Below, one piece after another: positions 8,198-16,868 of a stretch of DNA of 64,000 nucleotides. Positions within the stretch are counted from its first letter, which is position 1, and the number at the start of each line of letters is the position of its first letter. The translations under genes and the position numbers were made by a program. The stretch spans positions 186,001 to 250,000 of the forward strand of contig JADJPL010000001.1 of assembly GCA_016713275.1 (NCBI GenBank), read 5' to 3'. The notes beneath the pieces are model-generated. The model was not told the origin of the DNA. It was given only the letters and a program-made list of their open reading frames with translations, and did not search any database. This stretch comes from Haliscomenobacter sp. (lineage in GTDB: Bacteria > Bacteroidota > Bacteroidia > Chitinophagales > Saprospiraceae).

Positions 8198-10261
8198 ATG
8201 AGACAGAACAAGTGCTACCTCCTGTCGATGCTGTTTTTGTGGTTTCCCGTTTTCCTCTTGGCCCAGTTTCCTGAGCTTCCTTCTCCCGTCACAGGTAATG
8301 TGGGCGTTCAGAAAATCTATATCCTGGTGGATAGCGCCGGGGCGTATGACATGGAAACCGTCAGGCAAATGCCCCTCCGGGAAACCTTCTCCCTGCGGTC
8401 GCCTGCGGAAATCTTACCGACACAGGCGCCGCTGACCTATTGGATGGCGTTCCGGATGGCCAATACCAGCGATTCGCTCCGGAAATACTTCCTGGATTTC
8501 GAGTGGTGGCCCTATGTGGACGTTTACGGAACGGCTAGCGACGGACGGACCGTGCGCCATACGACGGGACACCTGGCGCCTTTCCGTCAACGGGTCTACC
8601 CCCTGGCCAACAGAAATCTGGTTCCATTGGAGCTGCCTCCGGGAGAAGCGGTTGATTACCTGGTGAAACTGACATCGGATCGCAGCGCCAGAGCCATTCC
8701 CGTAGACCTCCAGTTTCAGGTGCGGTCGCCGGAGGAGATCAGGTCCTGGGAGCTGAATATGACGGGCCTGGTGATGTTCTTCACCGGGATTTTCCTGGTG
8801 ATGTTTTTCTACCACCTCTTCGTTTATTTTTCAACCCGCGATGCCGATTACCTTTTTTATCTGCTCTTCTTGTTTGTACTGATCAATATCCCGGCCCACA
8901 ATTTTGGGTATTCCGTACAGTACCTCGGCGCTTTCGATGGATTCAGTGCATTCGTTCACAAACTCGATGTGATCTTTTCCTTCGCGCTGGGGATAACCAT
9001 GCTGATTTTCGCCAACGTGTTCTTCAAAACCCGTGAACGCACGCCCTGGCTGTGGAGAATAAGCCTGGTCGTCATAGCCCTGTCGGCATTGTGCTTCCTC
9101 CCCATGCTGCAAGGCAATGTGGTTCTGGCCAACACGCTGATCGGCAACATCAGCCTGGCGGGCATCCTCGTTATCCTGGTCATTGCCTTCCACGGCTGGT
9201 ACAAAGGGTATCCCTCCGCCATGTATTTTGTGATTGCTCAGATCTTTTTTGTTGCCGGCGGACTGATTACCGTGCTGGCAATTGTTAAGGCCATTCCCAG
9301 CAGCGCCTGGACGGACGCCAGCGTCCCGGCAGGAGCGGCGATACAGAATATCTTGCTGTCCTTCGCCCTCGCCAATAAGCTCAATCTCCTTCGCAAAGAA
9401 AACGAAGCCAGCCAGCTGAAAATCATCCACCAGATGGAGGAGAATAAAAAATTGCAGGACAAGGTCAACCGCGAACTGGAACAGAAAGTGCGCGAACGCA
9501 CCAGCGAACTGGATCATGTAAACGGGCAGTTGCAAACGACGAACCAGGAGCTTAACCAAACGCTCCAGCTGGTGAGCGAGGAACGCCGGAAATCGGATCG
9601 CCTGCTCCTGAATATCCTTCCGGAAACGACGGCGACAGAACTCAAGGAAAAGGGCGCCGCTGCCCCACGCTATTACAAGTTGGTGTCGGTGCTTTTTGCC
9701 GACTTCGCGGGCTTTTCCCATCTGGCTTCCCGCCTGTCGCCGGAAGAGATCGTCCGGTATCTTAACTTTTATTTCCTGGCTTTCGATGAGATCATCGACC
9801 GGCACGGGATTGAAAAGATCAAAACCATCGGCGATGCCTACATGTGCGCGGGCGGCGTGCCGCTTGCCAACGTGACCAACCCGGTGGATACGGTCATGGC
9901 CGCCATGGAGATGCAGGCTTTTGTTCTGGCCTCAAAGGACAAAATCCGCCAAGAATCCGGCGTTGACTGGGATCTTCGCATCGGGGTACATAGCGGAGAA
10001 CTGGTGGCCGGGGTCGTCGGCGCCAAGAAATTTGCCTATGATATCTGGGGGGATACCGTCAATGTGGCCGCCCGCCTGGAAGAAAAAAGCCTGCCGGGAA
10101 GGGTCAATATCTCGGCGGCTACCTATGAGCTGGTAAAGGATCATTTCGAATGTAGCTATCGCGGCGAGATCCAGGCGAAAAATATCAGCCTGATGGGCAT
10201 GTATTTCGTGGAAAAAGTGATTGAAAACCAACCGAAGCCAAACCAACCGAAGCAAGTGTAA
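8198..10261 (+). CDS. Membrane adenylate cyclase with 7TMR-DISM sensor
   Basis: The 687-residue protein has a signal peptide (1-22), an extracellular 7TMR-DISMED2 sensory domain (about 30-165), seven membrane segments (about 185-395), a coiled coil (about 395-475) and a class III cyclase domain (about 490-675). Catalytic features are intact: both metal aspartates (VLFADFAGFS and GDAYMCAGG), the WGDTVNVAARLE transition-state Asn/Arg segment, and a Lys (IKTIGD) plus Asp (AYDIWG) pair that in this class selects ATP. It should make cAMP in response to an external ligand, probably a carbohydrate or other small molecule. The next gene starts 3 bases after its stop on the same strand, so the two are probably co-transcribed. 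Confidence 0.9.
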   Translation: MRQNKCYLLSMLFLWFPVFLLAQFPELPSPVTGNVGVQKIYILVDSAGAYDMETVRQMPLRETFSLRSPAEILPTQAPLTYWMAFRMANTSDSLRKYFLDFEWWPYVDVYGTASDGRTVRHTTGHLAPFRQRVYPLANRNLVPLELPPGEAVDYLVKLTSDRSARAIPVDLQFQVRSPEEIRSWELNMTGLVMFFTGIFLVMFFYHLFVYFSTRDADYLFYLLFLFVLINIPAHNFGYSVQYLGAFDGFSAFVHKLDVIFSFALGITMLIFANVFFKTRERTPWLWRISLVVIALSALCFLPMLQGNVVLANTLIGNISLAGILVILVIAFHGWYKGYPSAMYFVIAQIFFVAGGLITVLAIVKAIPSSAWTDASVPAGAAIQNILLSFALANKLNLLRKENEASQLKIIHQMEENKKLQDKVNRELEQKVRERTSELDHVNGQLQTTNQELNQTLQLVSEERRKSDRLLLNILPETTATELKEKGAAAPRYYKLVSVLFADFAGFSHLASRLSPEEIVRYLNFYFLAFDEIIDRHGIEKIKTIGDAYMCAGGVPLANVTNPVDTVMAAMEMQAFVLASKDKIRQESGVDWDLRIGVHSGELVAGVVGAKKFAYDIWGDTVNVAARLEEKSLPGRVNISAATYELVKDHFECSYRGEIQAKNISLMGMYFVEKVIENQPKPNQPKQV

Positions 10262-10264
10262 CCT

Positions 10265-12288
10265 ATGAGCCAATTCGATTATCCCAGGATCAATTTCGCC
10301 GGGCAGGCCACCGTGAGCCCTTGTACCGCCAATAATGTCAATGAAGCGCCACTGATTTTTTCGACCCGGTCAGCGTAAAGGCGATTATTCCTCCCCGGGT
10401 TTTCCTTTCCGGCGGAAAATTGAAACCTCCCTTTACCCAGGCGGATTTGGAAAAAGCCCTTCCCCCGGGCGCCTTGCATCAGGAAGGAGCGGAGCTCTTT
10501 TTTACCATTGATCCGATCAAGGACAAACCGTCGTTTGACGAGTGGGTGATCACTCCGCTGGGGCAGTGCGCGCTGGACGCTGCCTACCACAAAGCCTATG
10601 AAATGATCCCGGCGCCGGTGATGGGCGATGACGAATCGCTTCAGGGAGCGATTCCCGGCTATTGGAATTATTTCGGCGACGAAGGCTTTAAGTTCTTGAA
10701 TGTTAAGGTTCTCAGTGTCGCCTTGCCCGACGGGAACGGCGACCGGGTTTACGGGGAAGAAGACAAGGGCCTGCCGGAAGCCCTGGCCGCTTGGATTGGG
10801 GCCGACCTGCGGATGGACAGCGCCTACATGGTGGACATCACGCCGTCGACCTCCTCCTTTACGCAGATTTTCTGTAAGTCCATGTCCCTGCAGAAGGACA
10901 ACGACGTGCTCTTCAGCGGGTCCCCCCTGAAAGGCAACTTGCGGACGATCAACCTCAGCCGGATTGTGAATGAAGAAATGCCGCAGAGCGGCTCGGGCGA
11001 TATTTTTACCGTGATCCCCATCAACCGGTTGGATGGAGCTAAGAACAGCCCGATTATCCGCTTGTTTGAACAATTTGCCGATCCTTCACAAACCCTGAAG
11101 GGCGTTTTTATTCGGTATAACCTCTTCGAAAATGAAGAGGACCGCGCCTTCGACTATCTGAAAAAAGGGAAGGTAGCCAACCCTGCCAAACTCCAGGTAG
11201 CCGGCAGCATCAGCCCCTGGTACAAAGGAGAAATGAAATCGATAGGGCTGGGCAGGCAACTGGTCTACCACCAATCACTGCTCGGTACGACGTTTGTCCC
11301 TCCATTGATGACGCGTACGGATTATGAGAAGGGGCGTTTCATGGTGGACCTGTTTAACGGGGTACCCGAACGCCGCCAGGACGACGGTTCTTACGAAGTC
11401 GTTCCGCTGGGTACGGTTGAGTTCCGGTTGCAGTTGGAAAATGGAGTCGAGAAGCCCCTTGGCCGGTTGCACATTGGCCCCGATTCGTTCAACCGCGCGG
11501 AAAATATCCGGCGGAGCGGCATTGTCGCTTTCCCGATGAACATGTCCAGGGAGGAAGGCCAAAGCGGCCGCATCGGCCTTTACCTCATCAATGAGGATGG
11601 TAAGGCCACGCGCATCATGGACGAGGATGAGTACACGCTCTTTACCGATCAGGCCGCCATTTATTCGAATGCCGGCGATGATCCTTACTACGGTTACCTC
11701 AGCTATTCCGGCACGAGGGAGCGCTGCCGCCTCCGGGTGATGTACCGCGGCGAACCTGCCCAACAGCGCGCCCCGTTTACCCTGGTGGAGTTCGCCGTCA
11801 AACAGCAGGCCTCGCTGATGAGCGCTTCCATCTTCCGGCATACCCACTATAAAGACAAGGACATCGTCACGTTTCCCACGGATCAGGCTGCTAATGCCGT
11901 CTATCTTTTCCTCCCCGGCCATACCTGGCAGATCCCGAAAATGAACTTCGCCGCTATCTTCATAACGGGGTACGTGGTGCACCTGCGGGTGCTTCCCAGG
12001 GGCGATTTCGGCCGCTACCTCGATCCAAAGGATCCTCAATACCCCACCCCGGTGACGTTTGAGGCGCTCTATGAAGAAATCTTCAAAGCCTACGATTTTG
12101 CTTACCCGATTATGGGGAGCATTATCCCTTTCACGAAGGCGTTTTATGACAAAGCGGAAATGGCAAAAAAACTGGTCAAACTGGTGGACCTGTCGAATTG
12201 GGGAGACCATAAGTATATGCCCGTCACCCGCGAGTTATCGGACGATCAGCGGGCGCTCATCCGTAAATGGGCGGAGCAGTTTTTTTAA
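10265..12288 (+). CDS. Stand-alone homologue of the N-terminal (non-ferritin) half of VioB/RebD
   Basis: The start (MSQFDYPRINFAGQATV, then TAN) matches the N-terminus of VioB as I remember it (D[FY]PRI[HN]F.G.A.V...TAN). The middle (VFIRYNLFENEED and GSISPWYKGE) and the end (YMPVTRELS) match too. VioB, RebD and StaD couple tryptophan-derived imines in violacein and indolocarbazole synthesis. Their C-terminal ferritin-like part is absent here: the gene stops after the shared MP.TREL motif. The frame breaks near 10360, where T6 must be T7 to read LIFFDPVSVKAIIPPRVFLSG; downstream it is open from 10377. It lies 3 bases after the cyclase and faces the halogenase operon across 45 bases. Its role is unknown, but the tryptophan-pathway link fits its neighbours. 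Family assignment rests on remembered sequence. Confidence 0.7.
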
Positions 12289-12333
12289 AACCGGAACCTG
12301 GCTCGCATCAGACCCAACAGGGGAAGGGTAGGA

Positions 12334-13797
12334 TCAAACCGCCGCGTTTACCTGGGAGGGGCTCAGATATTCCTGCCGCTCAAAGTACCCGGCGCCGTAT
12401 CCGATCTGCGCGAAACTGATTTCTGAAAAACCAGCATAGAAAAAAGGCTGGCGTCCGTTCATCTTCATCCTGTCCAGGTAGCGGTCGGGCGGCATGGAGG
12501 CCAGCTGGAGAATGTCCTCCGGTATAAGGCGCGCCGCTTCCATATACTGCCTGAAACGGTCGGCAACCCCGGCGTCGGTTGGCGTTTCCAGGCATTGCCT
12601 GAAGTTGTCGGCGGCAAAGGACCAGAACGGGCTCTGAAAGCTCGAGCCTGCGGCATAGTGCCAGCTGACAAAAAGGGCCGCTTCCATCGTGTATTCGCGC
12701 ATCAGCTTGTTGAGCCCGTTGATAAAAGCGGGCGCCCGGCGCGCTTCCCCACGGGCATCGATCAGGGCATCGGACAGCCACTTGGAGGCTACATCGATCT
12801 GGAACAAGGCGATGTGGATAGCAGTCGCTTCCAGCGGCTCGATAAAGGAAGCGGCATTTCCGATATGGAATAGGGCGCCGTCGAATAACTGCCGCCGCGC
12901 AAAGCTGGGAAAGCGAAGCTGGCGTTCGGTTTCTTTTCTCAAAGGGATGCCGGAGTGCTGGGATAAAAAGTCCAGTTCGGCAGCGATCTCCTCCCGGCTG
13001 CTGATCTTATCGTTGTAAATATACCCGTAGGTGGAGTGGGAGACCAACGGGATGACAAAAACCCAACCGTGGGGCCGCGCCACGCACCGGGTCATCCGGT
13101 TGAACTCGGCGGGCGGCGCCTGACGGATCAGGGCCGCATTGGTAGGGATCTCCCGAATGGGAATATGTTCGTCGGTGAGCTCGCGGGGAAACCCGCGGGC
13201 GTCGAAGACAAAATCGAAGGTCATCGGCGCTTCTTCCTCGAAGCCGATGGCGACTTCCCTCCCGTTGCTGATGACGCTGTTCACCCGGCGGTCCAATACC
13301 GTGGCTTTTACATAGGAACGCAGCAGCTCGATCAGGTCGGGAGAGGAAATGTGATAGGCATAGCTGTTGAAGAAGAAATCTTCCTGAAAGGGGGTGCGGC
13401 GCGTACCCCAGTTTTCAAAATAGAGCCCATGCTTCTTTGTCATCCGGCAGCGGCGGCGGATCTCCGTGTCGTCCAACCCGGTGATATCGCGGATCCAGGC
13501 CGGAAAAAGGGGCGTGGTGCCTTCGCCGACGCCGATCGTGGGGATACGGGTATCATAAATATGAAACAGCTCAAAGCCAGGAAAGCGCCTCGTCAGGTGG
13601 GCGGCGGCGATAAAGCCGGCGGCGCCCCCGCCGAGTATGGCTACGCGGTATCGCTGGGTGACGGATGGGGTCATCCGGCTGGCTAATACCTTAAATCTTT
13701 CGGATTCCGAACGCGGCAGCAGTCCGCCGATCAGTTGCAGTTTCTGATCGTCTGATAGTTCTTGTATTTCTTCCTGATTTGGAGATAAAGGGTTCAT
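12334..13797 (-). CDS. Flavin-dependent tryptophan halogenase family protein
   Basis: The 487-residue protein has an N-terminal helical extension of about 50 residues, then the FAD-binding GGGAAG (56-61) and IGVGEGTTP. Aligning to PrnA places Lys122 (MTKKHGLYFENW) on the catalytic Lys79. The flavin halogenase signature W.W.IP appears as WVFVIP (245-250). EPLEATAIH (320-328) keeps the catalytic-site Glu (323), but the following Ser of PrnA/RebH is Ala. These enzymes make HOCl or HOBr from FADH2 and O2 and halogenate indole rings, some on peptide-bound Trp. Its start overlaps the TfuA stop (ATGA), so it is translationally coupled to YcaO/TfuA and the Trp-repeat protein. No flavin reductase is adjacent. 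The halide and target are not known. Confidence 0.88.
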   Translation of the reverse strand: MNPLSPNQEEIQELSDDQKLQLIGGLLPRSESERFKVLASRMTPSVTQRYRVAILGGGAAGFIAAAHLTRRFPGFELFHIYDTRIPTIGVGEGTTPLFPAWIRDITGLDDTEIRRRCRMTKKHGLYFENWGTRRTPFQEDFFFNSYAYHISSPDLIELLRSYVKATVLDRRVNSVISNGREVAIGFEEEAPMTFDFVFDARGFPRELTDEHIPIREIPTNAALIRQAPPAEFNRMTRCVARPHGWVFVIPLVSHSTYGYIYNDKISSREEIAAELDFLSQHSGIPLRKETERQLRFPSFARRQLFDGALFHIGNAASFIEPLEATAIHIALFQIDVASKWLSDALIDARGEARRAPAFINGLNKLMREYTMEAALFVSWHYAAGSSFQSPFWSFAADNFRQCLETPTDAGVADRFRQYMEAARLIPEDILQLASMPPDRYLDRMKMNGRQPFFYAGFSEISFAQIGYGAGYFERQEYLSPSQVNAAV

Positions 13798-14448
13798 GAT
13801 GGGGTCGATATACTGGCCAAAAAATCTTCTACATCCCGCTGTTTAATCCGGTATGGCGCCATGTCGGGCGCCAGTTCTTCCAATGCCTTGCCGCTGACCG
13901 ACTCCAGCAGCCGGGCAAAGGTTTCCAGGGTGCGTTCGCCGAAATAAAGGGCTTTCAGCCGGTCAATGACCTCCCGGCCGGCCATGGGCGTAATCTCCTG
14001 CCGGGCGCTGAGATCTGCAATGCAGGCCCGGATATGTACAAGCGGCTCGCTGAAAAGGGAGGTACGGCGGGGCAGGATGGTGAAGCAACGCCACTTCGTC
14101 GTCCTGAAAATCCCCTTCCTGATCGAAATATCGGTACACCTGCCCAAACCCTTTCATGCCGAAGGTGCGCAGCTCATAGGCCCGTATGGCGCCCATAGAC
14201 GACATGCCATAGACGTCGCAGCCTGCAGCCATGGCGCTCAGGAGTTCTTTGTGTCCGACGGAGATCACCTGATGAAATACGCCGTCGACCAGCGCGATGG
14301 CGCCCTGGTAGCCGCTCGCTACCAGTTGCTGGATGTCGTTGCGGCGCGCCGGCGGGCGGAGCGCTATGCCCAATGCCCTGCAACGCTCCAGCGCGAGCTC
14401 GCTCAGGCTAGGCCCGCCAAAAAGAACCATGGGCAACGTTGGTGGCAT
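13794..14448 (-). CDS. TfuA-like protein (YcaO partner), frameshifted
   Basis: The first part reads MPPTLPMVLFGGPSLS, then RPPARRNDI, VYGMSSMGAIRAYEL and FQDDEVALLH, the conserved TfuA core. The frame then breaks near 14070. The second frame continues SEPLVHIRACIADL to a normal C-terminus at 13794. Joining them gives about 218 residues, the usual TfuA length. TfuA is the partner of YcaO in peptide thioamidation, in thioviridamide-type RiPPs and in methanogen McrA, where it is thought to handle sulfide delivery. The start overlaps the YcaO end by 41 bases and the end overlaps the halogenase start by 4. The repair needs plus two or minus one base, and I cannot tell whether it is a real lesion. 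Confidence 0.85.
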
Positions 14449-15667
14449 AATCGCGTACTCTGGGTCCGATCCGGGGATTTTCCCGGGTGAAAAATTCCAT
14501 TTTCGGAATGATGATTTTGACAACCTGCAGCGGGGCCCCGTCCGGCATAAACGCCACCGAAAGGACATGATCCATTCCCCGGGCATGCAAAAGATCCAGG
14601 AGGCGGCGCAGGTACTGCTCCAGGCTTTGAAAAGACCAGTCCGGGAACGGGATGGCCTCAAAATGAATGCTGCCGCCGGGGGCTTTCACCTGCCGGACGG
14701 CGCGCTCAAAGGTGTCGCGGCGCTGCTGGAAGCTGAGCCCGCTGAAGCGCAGGTAATCCTGGATCAGATCGTCCCGCCCTCCGTGGATGAACGTCAGCCG
14801 GCTCTGCAATGCCTCCGCAACGGCCCGGTTGAGGGCGATCTCCCGAAGGGTGTGGCAGCCGAAGCCGCCGTTGATATATAGCGGGTCTTCGGTCTGATGG
14901 TCAATGACGGTGGCCGCGAAAAAGGGAATACCAAACGGGTTGGGGCCGTAGCGAACCACAAGCTCCAGCCCTGCCGAGGCCATGCGGTCGGCAAGCGGCA
15001 GCAGCGAGGCCGGATAGGAGGCCGGATCCAGGCGAAGGTATTGCGAATGGACGGTTTGAAAGGACATGATGTCCCGTTCGATGACTTCCAGCACCCCATG
15101 GATCTGCGCCTCACACCGGGAATTGCCGGAGCTCAGGCCGTTGGTATGGCTCCCGAAATACCGGGCGTGGGGCGCGGAGTAGGGCATAAACGCCAGTTCG
15201 GCCGGCGCCAGATAGGATTCGCCGCTCAGCAGGTCCGTCGCCTGCACCGCCGTGATGGGCTCGTCGAGGGAAATACGGGCGCCCATGGCCGGACAAAAAT
15301 CGAGGAGGGCATCGCTTCGCCGGCGCCCGTCGAGGATATCGGAAGGGGTGACCCGGTAAATGTCCAGCCCCGCGCGGTTGGGCTCCGCCATGGCAAATTC
15401 AATGGCCTCCATGTAGGCGCCCACCTCGGCTTCCTGAGGAAGGATGCCTTTTCCGGAGTTGACGCAGAGGGAACCGTCCATGGCGCCCGGGCGTATGCTG
15501 GAATAAACCGGAAGGCCTACGCGGTCCAGGCGGGTGACATCGGTGACCCGCGTGATCCCCAAAGCCGCGGCAAAGCTTCTGGCATAAGCCAGCGTTTCCC
15601 CGAGAGGACGGCTTCGAAGGCTGGTATGGTTGATCTGAACCGCCGTGCTGGCCGTATTAGGTATCAT
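14408..15667 (-). CDS. YcaO family ATP-dependent peptide-backbone-activating enzyme
   Basis: The 419-residue YcaO domain shows the ATP-site helices of the family: VGAYMEAIEFAMAEP (near 88-102) and GNSRCEAQIHGVLEVIERD (near 190-208). YcaO enzymes activate backbone amides with ATP to form azolines, amidines or thioamides. The C-terminus lacks the PxP motif common in azoline cyclodehydratases, and no E1-like/ocin-ThiF partner is present. With TfuA directly downstream, thioamide formation is the best guess. The start is the ATG at 15667, with AGGGAG eight bases upstream; longer in-frame starts would run into the preceding gene. The Trp-repeat gene ends 10 bases upstream and is the likely substrate. 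Confidence 0.9.
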   Translation of the reverse strand: MIPNTASTAVQINHTSLRSRPLGETLAYARSFAAALGITRVTDVTRLDRVGLPVYSSIRPGAMDGSLCVNSGKGILPQEAEVGAYMEAIEFAMAEPNRAGLDIYRVTPSDILDGRRRSDALLDFCPAMGARISLDEPITAVQATDLLSGESYLAPAELAFMPYSAPHARYFGSHTNGLSSGNSRCEAQIHGVLEVIERDIMSFQTVHSQYLRLDPASYPASLLPLADRMASAGLELVVRYGPNPFGIPFFAATVIDHQTEDPLYINGGFGCHTLREIALNRAVAEALQSRLTFIHGGRDDLIQDYLRFSGLSFQQRRDTFERAVRQVKAPGGSIHFEAIPFPDWSFQSLEQYLRRLLDLLHARGMDHVLSVAFMPDGAPLQVVKIIIPKMEFFTRENPRIGPRVRDYATNVAHGSFWRA

Positions 15668-15677
15668 CTGTTGCTCC

Positions 15678-16745
15678 CTATTTGTCGCCGTCCTGATCTT
15701 TAGGCTGCCCCAACGGGTTGGTATCCTGTGCCCACGCATTGATCTGGGCGGCCGGCGCTTCGGTAGCCCAAGCCTTGACCATCTCCGCCGAAGGCTGGAG
15801 CGGGCTGCCAAGATCCCGGACGGCCATTTCCATTTGGCCGCCGGTATACCAGGCTTTCACCTGTTCGGAAGTGGCGTGCTGGGCCCAGGCCTTCACCTGG
15901 GCAGTAGAAGCTGCGTCGGCCAGCGCGTTGGTCTGTTCGGGAGAAACCTCGTTGGCCCAGGCTTTGACACTCTCGACGCTGAAGTTCGCGCCCATCGCCA
16001 TATTGGCGTCCCGTTCGCCGGAAGGATCGGTAGCCCAGGCTTTGGACAACTCGGGCCCGGCATGGTCGGCCCAGGCTTTGACTTGTTCCGGCTGGACGTT
16101 GTCCGCCCAAGCTTTGACCTGTTCCGGCTGCATAGTATCCGCCCAAGCCTTGACCTGCTCGGGCTGGATGTTGTCGGCCCAGGCTTTGACATTTTCCGGC
16201 GCGGGCTGTCCGGACGCGCCGACATTGGCCCACGCTTTGGGAAACGCATCGGGATGATCCTGATACCAGGCCTTCACCTGCTCCGGGACGTTATGCATGG
16301 CCCAGGCCACATAATGCTGGGCAGGGGTCTGTTCTGCCCACGCTTTGAGCTGCTCGGGAGCGGCGTTCATAGCCCAGGCCTTCACCTGATCGGCAGCGGC
16401 TTGCCCGGTTGACGGAGCAGGGGGAGGAGCGGTTGCGGGCCCGGCAGTAGCCAGCGATTGCAGCAAATGACCGGGCTGCTGCTGGAACCACAGATGCACC
16501 ACCTTTTCAGGATTGCCATCGACCCAGGCGCTTACCGCTTTCTTTATATTATCCTGTTGCCAGGCTTCGGAAATTTTTTCGGGATGTTCCTTCGCCCACT
16601 CGGCGATCACGTGGTGGGGATTGGCTTCTGCCCATTCTTTGGCGTATTGAAGCAAATTATGCCGGCCGGCGAGCACGCCGAGAAAGAAGGCGGTCTTGGA
16701 ATCCAACTCGATTCCAATGCTAGTTTTGGGTGTTTCTGTCTTCAT
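15678..16745 (-). CDS. Trp-repeat protein: candidate multi-core RiPP precursor or modified scaffold
   Basis: About 355 residues. A short leader-like start (MKTETPKTSIGIELDSKTAF, then FLGVLAGRHNLLQY) is followed to the end by a degenerate 12-residue repeat with one tryptophan per unit, consensus KAWADN.QPEQV. I count 20 tryptophans, all at the same repeat position. One unit (NALADAAS) has Leu instead, and a Pro/Ala-rich spacer lies near residues 98-115. The best units are four near-identical copies in the middle. There is no Cys and little Ser/Thr in the core units, so azoles are unlikely, but thioamides or indole modification are possible. The gene is first in an operon with YcaO, TfuA and a Trp halogenase. 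A TTG at 16784 in the same frame would add 13 residues. No known family is recognised. Confidence 0.8.
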   Translation of the reverse strand: MKTETPKTSIGIELDSKTAFFLGVLAGRHNLLQYAKEWAEANPHHVIAEWAKEHPEKISEAWQQDNIKKAVSAWVDGNPEKVVHLWFQQQPGHLLQSLATAGPATAPPPAPSTGQAAADQVKAWAMNAAPEQLKAWAEQTPAQHYVAWAMHNVPEQVKAWYQDHPDAFPKAWANVGASGQPAPENVKAWADNIQPEQVKAWADTMQPEQVKAWADNVQPEQVKAWADHAGPELSKAWATDPSGERDANMAMGANFSVESVKAWANEVSPEQTNALADAASTAQVKAWAQHATSEQVKAWYTGGQMEMAVRDLGSPLQPSAEMVKAWATEAPAAQINAWAQDTNPLGQPKDQDGDK

Positions 16746-16868
16746 GACCGTGGTTTGAGCGGTGTTTGATGAATCTGCTGACAAAATAGGGAATTTTTAA
16801 TCAGGAATTATTTCGGCCGCAAGGGTTTGGGGGAAAAATAAGGGGATGGTGGGGGTGAAGGGGGGAGT

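Noticed and set aside
8831..9805. 324-codon minus-strand frame opposite the adenylate cyclase
   Set aside because: The cyclase frame has complete catalytic motifs and membrane segments. The opposite frame is a complement artefact.
11275..12210. Long open frame on the minus strand opposite the VioB-like gene
   Set aside because: It lies wholly opposite a better coding frame with family motifs. Its translation is rich in Arg/His/Val with no domain pattern, a common artefact of GC-rich codon use.
14897..15703. 268-codon plus-strand frame opposite YcaO
   Set aside because: Complement of a well-supported YcaO gene. Composition (Gly, Arg, Asp runs) and lack of any motif show it is a shadow.
15645..16412. 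Plus-strand frame with repeated GPGF/LFRLDVV text opposite the Trp-repeat gene
   Set aside because: Its repeats mirror the 36-base repeats of the real gene. Operon context, leader-like start and the neighbouring Shine-Dalgarno all support the minus strand.
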